The position numbers were made by a program, and so were the translations under genes. A stretch of 11,419 nt of DNA from Deltaproteobacteria bacterium (GTDB lineage Bacteria; Desulfobacterota; Binatia; UBA9968; CAXXLF01), in contig JACZXR010000031.1 of the NCBI GenBank assembly GCA_022571535.1, positions 1 through 11,419 of the forward strand. Direction: 5' to 3'. Positions within the stretch are counted from its first letter, which is position 1. Every line of letters starts with the position of its first letter. Below are positions 1 through 5,804 of the stretch, piece by piece. The notes below the pieces were generated by a model that had not been told where the DNA came from, made no database searches, and was given only the letters and a program-made list of their open reading frames with translations.

Positions 1-83
1 TCTCCGCAAATGCCCCTTACGTTGCCATTAGGGTGTGCAGCCAAATGATCCCTATGGCTGTGCTTGGCGTATGTTCCAAGCAT
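1..83 (-). CDS. N-terminal part of an unidentified protein, cut by the window edge
   Basis: An open frame starts with ATG at 83 and runs off the window after 27 complete codons, beginning MLGTYAKHSHRDHL and reaching NGNVRGICG. It starts one base after the TGA of the PaaK-like ligase gene (TGA-A-ATG). A GGAGG sequence lies about 6 bases before the ATG, inside the last codons of the ligase. The strong ribosome site and the tight spacing suggest a real, translationally coupled downstream gene of the same operon. The visible residues are too few to assign a family, and there is no signal peptide or membrane segment in them. The existence of the gene is moderately sure; its function is unknown. 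Confidence 0.55.
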   Translation of the reverse strand, partial: MLGTYAKHSHRDHLAAHPNGNVRGICG

Positions 84-84
84 T

Positions 85-1440
85 TCAGCCCTCCACTTTT
101 TTCGGATCGGGGTTAGTGGATTCACGCTCATCCACAAACCGAAGAATCTTCCGCCCCTTTCTCAAGGTGCCTCTTGCGTGGAAGACAAACTCTATATCCG
201 CAAGTTTCTGCTTGTAGGCGTTCCACGCAAGATTGTGATTGCTTTCAATTGCAGCGAGAACGTGGTTCCGGATCTCTTCCTCTCCTGGAGCACCGTTCTC
301 AAGCTCTAAACGGAATTGAAAAGTCTGCTTTCCATTTTTCTCATACAGGGCCACCTGCCAGTCCTCCACAAGCCCTGGTATCGAGCCTAGGATCCTCTCG
401 AAAAAATCAGGATGCACATTACCCCAAACTGAAGCAGCGATCTCGTCCATCCGCCCCCGGAGCGGAGAAAGGCGCCTCAAAGGGATACCACACGGACACC
501 CCTCCGGGATGAAGCGCGCGATGTCTCTGGTCCTATACCGGATGAGAGGCATAACCTCCCTGTTCACCGTCGTGATAACAACCTCGCCGTAACCTTCAGG
601 ATCCGGGTCCAAGATCTCCACAAAGAAATCCACTTCGTTCAGATGGTATCCGTCTCGCCTCAGACACTCGAAACCGAGAACCGTAGCCGTCTCCGTAGAC
701 GCATAGGTCATACATAGAGGGGCCTCCCAGAAACCCTCTATCCACGCCCGGGTCCGGGCTGTAATGCCACCACCACCCCCACCTATAAGGAGCTTTAGCG
801 GATAAGGGCGCCCCTCAGCCTCAGCCACCTCGGTGAAGCGGGCAAGCCAAGGGGTGCCACTCATGATCACATTGAAACCGTAGGACGGTAACCTCCGGTA
901 GATCTCCACAGGGTCTACTCGCCCAACGCACATCCCAAACACCTTCCAGTAAGGCAGACTTCTTTGGACAAGCAAGCCGTCCAGACAAAAGCCATAATCA
1001 AACGTGGAAAGAATCCGATCCTCGTCCGAGATGTTGTAGGCGGCCTTGAGTAAGAGGCCCTGTCTGGCATTGTAATCCAGCTCTCGCTGGCTCATGAATA
1101 TCCTAGCGGCATGACCCGTTGTCCCCGAGCTTTCAATGGTCACTTCAGGCTTACCGCATAGAAGGGTCTCAGGCGCCTTACGCAGTTCCTCGGAGGTAAG
1201 GTAAAAACTTCCAAGATCCTCCGGACTTCTTACTCTATCTATATCAATGCCATGCTCTGAAAACTTCTTTCGGTAAAAAGAGGAACGTGATGCTGCCAAA
1301 CGCAAAGTTCGCTTGAAGGTGGATCGCCGGATTCCAGCCAATATTCCGGGTGGAATCATGCGGAGATACTTGAGGACAGCCTGGGGCCGTGAGGCGCCAA
1401 GCCTGAACGGCAACTCTGCTATTATTCGATTTATACCCAA
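85..1440 (-). CDS. PaaK-like adenylate-forming enzyme (phenylacetate-CoA ligase family protein)
   Basis: This 451-residue protein belongs to the AMP-binding, adenylate-forming superfamily, nearest to the phenylacetate-CoA ligase (PaaK)/CapK group. Such enzymes activate a carboxylic acid with ATP and usually transfer it to CoA. Visible motifs are the phosphate loop ESSGTTG (103-109), YASTET (246-251), RYRTRD (301-306, the ATP-ribose Asp motif), a CPCG pair (315-318) and GRMDE (329-333). A Lys/Arg-rich C-terminal segment (about 424-435) lies where the catalytic lysine is expected. Length is normal for the family. A run of glycines at about 220-225 sits where PaaK proteins carry a GGE-type turn. 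The TTG start at 1440 is supported by AAGGA five bases upstream; the first ATG codon (residue 28) would cut into the N-terminal domain. The acid substrate cannot be read from the sequence. The gene diverges from the aldehyde oxidoreductase unit, so a joint pathway is only a guess. Confidence 0.85.
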   Translation of the reverse strand: MGINRIIAELPFRLGASRPQAVLKYLRMIPPGILAGIRRSTFKRTLRLAASRSSFYRKKFSEHGIDIDRVRSPEDLGSFYLTSEELRKAPETLLCGKPEVTIESSGTTGHAARIFMSQRELDYNARQGLLLKAAYNISDEDRILSTFDYGFCLDGLLVQRSLPYWKVFGMCVGRVDPVEIYRRLPSYGFNVIMSGTPWLARFTEVAEAEGRPYPLKLLIGGGGGGITARTRAWIEGFWEAPLCMTYASTETATVLGFECLRRDGYHLNEVDFFVEILDPDPEGYGEVVITTVNREVMPLIRYRTRDIARFIPEGCPCGIPLRRLSPLRGRMDEIAASVWGNVHPDFFERILGSIPGLVEDWQVALYEKNGKQTFQFRLELENGAPGEEEIRNHVLAAIESNHNLAWNAYKQKLADIEFVFHARGTLRKGRKILRFVDERESTNPDPKKVEG

Positions 1441-1897
1441 TCTCGTCCTTTTGGTTCGTTTCGTATATCAAGTTATATCGACCACGGGGTTTGACCCCCG
1501 TGGTCAACCAAAGGGAAGAGCTACCGCTTCTCCCCTTTGGAAACCCCATCGGTTTTGTGCCCGCGGCAAGCCGCGGGGTTACCCATAATTAACCCCGATC
1601 CTAAATTATGATTACAGCAATAACCCTTAGGAAAGGCCTAGAGAAGGGCCGCGAACATATTCCATCTGCAGTTCCTCACGATCCTTTCAAGGGAGGAACG
1701 AACCCAGCAAGAAATCGCACGGGTACCAAGGGGGAATGGCTGTTTTTGTGATTTCTGGCTCGTTTCTTTTTTCGAATCAGGGTTAACTGCTGCGTAGAAG
1801 TAGGGTGCAAGGAGCCGAGTGCTGCTTGCTGACAGCTAGTGGGTAAGGTTCAGGTAATAGATTAATGAAAAAGAAAGATCTATGCTAAAGAAGGAAT
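1441..1897. other. Non-coding region between divergent genes
   Basis: No convincing gene lies in these 457 bases. The half next to the PaaK-like gene contains a cluster of three hairpins (1480-1577, listed separately). Further on, GTTCCTC at 1671-1677 pairs with GAGGAAC at 1693-1699, giving a 7-bp stem with a 15-base loop. A looser inverted repeat built on AGAAATC/GATTTCT surrounds about 1709-1756. A TATAAC on the minus strand (1472-1477) could be a -10 box for the PaaK-like gene, but no -35 box fits at the usual distance. Promoters for both flanking genes must lie here, but I could not fix either one. Confidence 0.6.
1480..1577. repeat. Cluster of three consecutive hairpins, possible IS200/IS605-type remnant
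   Basis: Three strong inverted repeats follow one another. GACCACGGGG (1480-1489) pairs perfectly with CCCCGTGGTC (1496-1505) around a 6-base loop. CCAAAGGG (1508-1515) pairs with CCCTTTGG (1533-1540). CCCGCGGC (1560-1567) pairs with GCCGCGGG (1570-1577), in practice a 7-bp stem with a CAAG loop. AACCCC/GGGGTT words lie between and beside the stems. Subterminal hairpins of this kind, and the minus-strand text GAAGCGGTAGCTCTTCCC, resemble the ends of IS200/IS605 elements, where the 3' end also encodes the TnpB guide RNA. No transposase or TnpB frame is present, so this would be a solo end or a short non-autonomous copy. The hairpins are seen directly; the mobile-element origin is inference. 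Confidence 0.45.
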
Positions 1898-2155
1898 ATG
1901 ATCACGGACAAGAAAGGCGACGCGGCAATTCCCGGCATCGAACAGTGGGCTAATCAGATCGCCAAGTTAACGGACCAGGGGGTTAAAGCGTCGTCCTCAT
2001 ACTACGACGCGGACTCGAACACGTACGTCCTTCGACTGGAGAAGGGCAGGCGGGTCCTGCTGTTTCGCCTCTCTGAAGCGCAGATCCACACACCGCAGCG
2101 GGAGACCGAGTGTGAAAAGACAATAAAAAGAAAGATCAGGGATTTATCGAGTTAA
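1898..2155 (+). CDS. Small protein of unknown function (85 aa)
   Basis: This is an 85-residue, soluble-looking, charged protein with no signal peptide, cysteine motif or membrane segment; its single Cys is near the C-terminus. The middle (about 40-60: YYDADSNTYVLRLEKGRRVLLF) looks like two beta strands linked by a turn. The last 20 residues are rich in Lys and Arg and probably helical. The ATG at 1898 follows GAAGGAAT, an acceptable ribosome site. The gene is co-directional with the aldehyde oxidoreductase, 104 bases upstream of it, so the two may share a transcript. I do not recognise the family. That it is a real gene rests on its ribosome site and the fold-like composition; a chance frame is still possible. 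Confidence 0.6.
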   Translation: MITDKKGDAAIPGIEQWANQIAKLTDQGVKASSSYYDADSNTYVLRLEKGRRVLLFRLSEAQIHTPQRETECEKTIKRKIRDLSS

Positions 2156-2192
2156 TCGCGATATTATTATTAGGGCAGAAGGAACATGGAGA

Positions 2193-2212
2193 TTGGCAAG
2201 ATCTATTGCCAA
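2193..2212 (+). promoter_or_regulatory. Perfect 7-bp inverted repeat upstream of the aldehyde oxidoreductase gene
   Basis: TTGGCAA (2193-2199) and TTGCCAA (2206-2212) form a perfect dyad around GATCTA, 47 bases before the oxidoreductase ATG. It could be an operator or a leader hairpin. The run after it is A-rich and not T-rich, so it is not a rho-independent terminator on the plus strand. No clear -10/-35 pair was found beside it. Confidence 0.4.
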
Positions 2213-2259
2213 AAAGAGGAGAATAAACTAGAAATTGGATCGTAGCCAAGGAGGAAACC

Positions 2260-4104
2260 ATGCACGGGTACAGTGGGCGTATACTCAACGTTGACCTGAG
2301 AAGCGGTCAAGTTACAATCGAAACTTTTGACGAGGCGTTTGCCAGAGACTATCTGGGGGGAAATGGCTTTGCAATTCGACTGCTCTACGAGCATTTGGCA
2401 CCCGGTATTGATCCGCTCGGGCCAGATAATATGATCGTCTTTGCCGTAGGCCCGCTCACTGACACGCTGATTCCCGGAGCTACCCGGTGCTGCGTCGGCA
2501 CCAAATCTCCCCTGACGGGCCTGTTCTTCGACAGCACATTCGGCGGTATGTTCGCTGTTAATCAGAAACGCGCAGGATTCGAGGCGATGATCATCACTGG
2601 CTGTGCCCCAGATCCTGTCTATTTGTTGCTCCACGAAGACGGCGCAGAGATAAAGCCGGCTGTGGATCTCTGGGGCAGAAACACCAGGGACACCAACGCG
2701 GCCATTCGCGCAAAAGAAGGGAACGAAGTAGAGGTGCTCTCCATCGGCCCGGCTGGAGAGAACCTGGTGCGCTTTGCCTGTGCCGTACATAACTGGGAGA
2801 AAAGCCGAGATGGTGTGGCCGGGCGCGGCGGGCTCGGAGCCGTGATGGGCTCGAAGCACCTCAAGGCAGTAGCCGTTAAGGGCAAGCGGAAAACCACTAT
2901 GGCTGACCCAGGGGCGGTCAAGGCCCTGCTAAGCGAGGTCCGAGAACAGATGAACGTGGGGACGGCAGCTCTGAAAAAATACGGCACGACGATCTTGGTC
3001 AATATCATCAACAAATTCGGCGGCCTGGGCGTACGCAATCTGCAGACAGAGGTGTATGACAAAGCCGACGCAATCTCTGGGGAGACCTTCAAAGAGGCCT
3101 ACTTCGAAAAAGACACTACCTGTTTCAAGTGCCCGGTAGCTTGTGGCAAGGATTTCAACGTCCAGGAAGGCGAGTACGCCGGCACCAAATGGAAGATGCC
3201 GGAATACGAGACCATTTTTGCCCTGGGATCCATGCTGGACAACTCCAACAAAGGTTCGATCGTCAAGGCCAATGAACTCTGCGATCAATTGGGCATGGAT
3301 ACCATCAGCCTGGGCGTAACCCTGGCTTTTGCCTTTGAGTGCTTCGAAAAGGGCCTCCTGAGCCGTGAACGCACCGGCAGGGATCTGCGCTTTGGTGATT
3401 ATCACACCATACTCGATCTCATCGAGGATACAGCGTACCGGCGCGGTGTAGGGGACCTGTTGGCTGAGGGCTCGGTGCGTCTAGCGGCTGAGCTCGGTGA
3501 AGAGGCCAGCAAATATCTCTACGCCGTGAAGGGTTTGGAGATGCCGGCGCACTCCGCACGCGTACTCAAGGGCATGAGCATCGGCTATGCCACCGCTACC
3601 CGGGGCGGGAGCCACCACGATACGCGGCCAACGCTCCAGTATGCCACCGACCATGACAACACCACTCCCGAGGGTAAGCCCGAGTTTGCCGTCAAGTCTC
3701 AGCATTTCACCGCTGTGGGCGATTCGATGACGCAGTGCCGTTTCGTCAGCGAGCGGGGCTTTGGGGGAGTGCTCAACGAGTACTATCCCCGTATGATCAA
3801 TGCAGTTACCGGCTGGGACCTCTCTCTAGAGGACGTCGAGCGAATTGGTGAGCGTATCTGGAATCTGGAGCGGGCCTTTAACGTGCGTGAAGGGGTACGG
3901 CGCAACCAGGATGTCCTACCCTATCGAGTGATGCACGAGCCGGTCCCAGAGGGCATGCATAAAGGGATGCACTGTCCACCGGAAGAACTCGATGCCATGC
4001 TCGATGCCTATTATGCCTTACGCGGCTGGACACCCGACGGCATTCCGACTCGGGAGAAACTGCAGACGCTGGGGTTAGCCGCCTTGACGGAGGATTTAAC
4101 CTGA
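2260..4104 (+). CDS. aor: Aldehyde:ferredoxin oxidoreductase (tungsten/molybdenum bis-pterin enzyme)
   Basis: This enzyme family oxidises aldehydes to carboxylic acids (reversibly in some members) and passes electrons to ferredoxin, using a bis-pyranopterin tungsten cofactor and one 4Fe-4S cluster in the cytoplasm. The 614-residue length matches the family. The N-terminal domain begins GYSGRILNVDL (3-13) and carries FAVGPLTDTLIPG (61-73). The cluster ligands are C288, C291 and C295 in CFKCPVAC, plus C493 in MTQCRF, spaced almost as in the Pyrococcus furiosus enzyme. RGGLGAVMGSKHLKA (189-203) and PEYETIFALGS (314-324) are family motifs near the pterin and active site. The ATG at 2260 has a strong AAGGAGG about 7 bases upstream. 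The next gene, MoaD-like, overlaps the TGA. The natural aldehyde and the choice of W or Mo cannot be told from sequence. Confidence 0.96.
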   Translation: MHGYSGRILNVDLRSGQVTIETFDEAFARDYLGGNGFAIRLLYEHLAPGIDPLGPDNMIVFAVGPLTDTLIPGATRCCVGTKSPLTGLFFDSTFGGMFAVNQKRAGFEAMIITGCAPDPVYLLLHEDGAEIKPAVDLWGRNTRDTNAAIRAKEGNEVEVLSIGPAGENLVRFACAVHNWEKSRDGVAGRGGLGAVMGSKHLKAVAVKGKRKTTMADPGAVKALLSEVREQMNVGTAALKKYGTTILVNIINKFGGLGVRNLQTEVYDKADAISGETFKEAYFEKDTTCFKCPVACGKDFNVQEGEYAGTKWKMPEYETIFALGSMLDNSNKGSIVKANELCDQLGMDTISLGVTLAFAFECFEKGLLSRERTGRDLRFGDYHTILDLIEDTAYRRGVGDLLAEGSVRLAAELGEEASKYLYAVKGLEMPAHSARVLKGMSIGYATATRGGSHHDTRPTLQYATDHDNTTPEGKPEFAVKSQHFTAVGDSMTQCRFVSERGFGGVLNEYYPRMINAVTGWDLSLEDVERIGERIWNLERAFNVREGVRRNQDVLPYRVMHEPVPEGMHKGMHCPPEELDAMLDAYYALRGWTPDGIPTREKLQTLGLAALTEDLT

Positions 4105-4505
4105 TTGGTGCCATAAAAATCACCATCACCACCATCCTCTTTGGCCTCCCCGATGGCCAGCGTACTCAGCAAACCTCAGTCACATTACCCTCGGCAACCA
4201 CGACAGTACGCGATCTCATCGCGCATAAGGTCAACCAGGAAGTTGCAGAATACGCGGCGCACCAACGACCAGGGTTATGTGGTGAGTACCTGTCCCCTGA
4301 AGTGTTGATCCGCACTGGGGATCCGAAGGCCCTGACACCAGGCACAGCACACGAAGAGCGTGCGCGCGCAGAGCACGCTTTTGCTGCCAGAGAATATATG
4401 ATTGTTATCAACGACCAACGCATTCTCGACCCCGAGGCGGTCATAACGCTGCTCCCTGACACCCGGGTCGAGTTTATCAAAATCCTTCCGCTGGTCGGCG
4501 GATAG
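4101..4505 (+). CDS. MoaD/ThiS-like sulfur-carrier protein, probable CTG start overlapping the aor stop
   Basis: MoaD-type proteins have a ubiquitin-like fold. They carry sulfur as a C-terminal thiocarboxylate, made by a MoeB-like adenylyltransferase, to build the dithiolene of molybdo- or tungstopterin. The frame encodes a beta strand KITITTILFGLP (6-17), the usual acidic/Thr stretch with VRDLI (about 36-40), and a C-terminal half VINDQRI...LPDTRVEFIKILPLVGG ending in the diagnostic Gly-Gly. There is no ATG, GTG or TTG before 4302. The GTG at 4302 would remove the first 67 residues and the N-terminal strands. GGAGG at 4089-4093 is 7 bases before CTG (4101) and 10 before ATT (4104), so translation probably starts at CTG, overlapping the aor TGA as CTGA. 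At 134 residues it is longer than a standard MoaD (about 80), with extra sequence at about 48-95. Pairing with aor suggests a role in its cofactor. Family call fairly sure, start less so. Confidence 0.75.
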   Translation: MIGAIKITITTILFGLPDGQRTQQTSVTLPSATTTVRDLIAHKVNQEVAEYAAHQRPGLCGEYLSPEVLIRTGDPKALTPGTAHEERARAEHAFAAREYMIVINDQRILDPEAVITLLPDTRVEFIKILPLVGG

Positions 4506-4545
4506 ATCTGGACACTCCCAACCAGTCTAACTTTCCTTCCAGAAA

Positions 4546-4755
4546 GTAAACCCCGTACCACGGACTTACGTCCGTGGCTTTGGGGCTTGCCCTTCGGGAA
4601 CTTCAGAACATTCATCCCTGCACTTACGTACAGGGCGTTCTGTGGTACGGGGTAAAGCTGTTCGAAATGGACAGATCTCTCCTTTTACACCCTACGATTG
4701 TACGACCTGGGTTTGGGTTGAGATCGTGCGGGGCGTTTTGTGGTACGGGGTTTAC
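4546..4755 (-). mobile_element. Compact structured repeat element, probable non-autonomous IS200/IS605-like remnant
   Basis: GTAAACCCCGTACCAC (4546-4561) and its exact reverse complement (4740-4755) bound about 210 bases without a gene. A third, internal copy of GTGGTACGGGGT lies at 4642-4653. It is part of a 21-base direct repeat (4633-4653 and 4731-4751) with one mismatch. Inside are CCACGGAC-TTAC-GTCCGTGG (4559-4578) and a second hairpin with the same TTAC loop (4617-4634, CCCTG/CAGGG). The second is nested in GTTCTG/CAGAAC-type pairing on the minus strand. A small CCC-TTC-GGG hairpin lies near 4590-4598. Read on the minus strand, the order of hairpins (CCCGAAGGGCAAGCCCC, then the CCACGGAC stem next to the end) is like the 3' end of TnpB genes, which doubles as guide RNA. 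There is no transposase or TnpB frame. The outer arm contains the hemB stop codon. Repeats are seen directly; the family assignment is inference. Confidence 0.5.
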
Positions 4756-5729
4756 CTCCCCTGCAACTTACGAGCCACCTCCTTGGCAAAATAGGTGAGG
4801 ATCATGTCCGCACCGGCTCGCTTGATACAGAGGAGCACTTCCATGACGATTCGTTGTTCCTCAATCCAGCCGTTCTTGCCGGCGGCCTTGATCATCGAAT
4901 ACTCACCGCTCACACTGTAGGCGGCTACAGGAAAGCCGAATTTTTGCTTCACACGGTAGACGATGTCGAGAAAGGCCATCGCCGGTTTTACCATGACGAT
5001 ATCTGCACCTTCCTGGATATCCAACTCCACCTCTCTCAAGGCCTCATCAGCGTTTCCTGGATCCATCTGATAGGAAAGGCGGTCGCCGAATTGGGGAGTG
5101 GATTCAGCTGCTTCACGAAAGGGACCGTAGAAGCCCGATGCGTACTTCGCGGCATAGGCCATAATGGCCACATCCTTGAAGCCGCTCTCGTCCAAAATTT
5201 TACGAATTGCCCCTACTCTCCCATCCATCATGTCCGACGGCGCAATGATGTCTGCCCCGGACAAAGCGTGGGAAAGCGCCTCCTTGGCTAAAAGTTCCAG
5301 GGTGCTGTCGTTATCCACCTCCCCCCCCTTCACCACACCACAGTGGCCATGATCGGTATATTCGCAGAGACAGACATCAGTCACCACCAAAAGGCCTGGA
5401 ACCTTCTCTTTAATCTCTCTAACCGCCTTCTGCACTACGCCGCTCTCCGAGTAGGCCTCCGAGCCCAGAGGATCTTTGTGCTCGGGTATGCCAAAAAGGA
5501 TGACTCCAGGGATACCAAGGGCCTGGACCTCCCGACATTCCTTCACAACGCGATCAACCGAGAGTTGGGCCACACCCGGCATGGAAGAAACCGGGTCAGC
5601 GCGGTCTTTGCCGGGACACACAAATAGGGGATAAATGAAGTCCTTGGGGCTGAGAGCGGTTTCCCGCACGAGATCACGCAGCATTGCATTTCTTCGTAGC
5701 CTTCGTGGACGGTAGATGGGAAATTTCAT
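4752..5729 (-). CDS. hemB: Delta-aminolevulinic acid dehydratase (porphobilinogen synthase)
   Basis: HemB condenses two 5-aminolevulinate molecules into porphobilinogen in the cytoplasm, the first common step of tetrapyrrole synthesis. The 325-residue length is typical. The two catalytic lysines are visible as K195 (YAAKYAS) and K248 (MVKPA). The cysteine cluster DVCLCEYTDHGHCG (118-131; C120, C122, C130) marks a zinc-type active site rather than the aspartate-rich magnesium type. SDMMDGRVGAIR (165-176), RLSYQMDPGN (217-226) and YSVSGEYSMI (271-280) are further family signatures. The ATG at 5729 is preceded by AAGGGG with 6-base spacing. It is the last gene of the ccsA-hemA-hemCD-hemB run, 75 bases after hemCD. 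Its TAA stop lies inside the 16-bp inverted-repeat arm of the element downstream. Confidence 0.98.
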   Translation of the reverse strand: MKFPIYRPRRLRRNAMLRDLVRETALSPKDFIYPLFVCPGKDRADPVSSMPGVAQLSVDRVVKECREVQALGIPGVILFGIPEHKDPLGSEAYSESGVVQKAVREIKEKVPGLLVVTDVCLCEYTDHGHCGVVKGGEVDNDSTLELLAKEALSHALSGADIIAPSDMMDGRVGAIRKILDESGFKDVAIMAYAAKYASGFYGPFREAAESTPQFGDRLSYQMDPGNADEALREVELDIQEGADIVMVKPAMAFLDIVYRVKQKFGFPVAAYSVSGEYSMIKAAGKNGWIEEQRIVMEVLLCIKRAGADMILTYFAKEVARKLQGR

Positions 5730-5755
5730 CGTAAACCCCTTAGAGCGATCGGCAC

Positions 5756-5799
5756 TCAGCCCGTCAGCCTCGAACGAGAAGCTGAATGCTGATGGCTGA
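5756..5799. repeat. Imperfect inverted repeat between hemCD and hemB
   Basis: In the 75-base gap, TCAGCC..TCAGC..CTCG (5756-5772) can pair with CGAG..GCTGA..GGCTGA (5775-5799), giving an interrupted stem with a short loop. There is no T-run after it, so termination is unlikely. An intercistronic hairpin affecting mRNA processing or stability, or a dispersed repeat, is possible. Confidence 0.35.
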
Positions 5800-5804
5800 A
5801 ATTG

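Noticed and set aside
1480..1577. CRISPR array
   Set aside because: The three hairpins differ in sequence, so there is no repeated unit with regular spacers, and no cas genes are present.
2203..3405. Long open frames on the minus strand opposite the aldehyde oxidoreductase
   Set aside because: They are antisense shadows of a strongly coding frame, with no ribosome sites or recognisable motifs.
4302..4505. Short MoaD-like protein starting with GTG at 4302
   Set aside because: It would lack the N-terminal strands that are clearly encoded upstream in the same frame; no ribosome site precedes this GTG.
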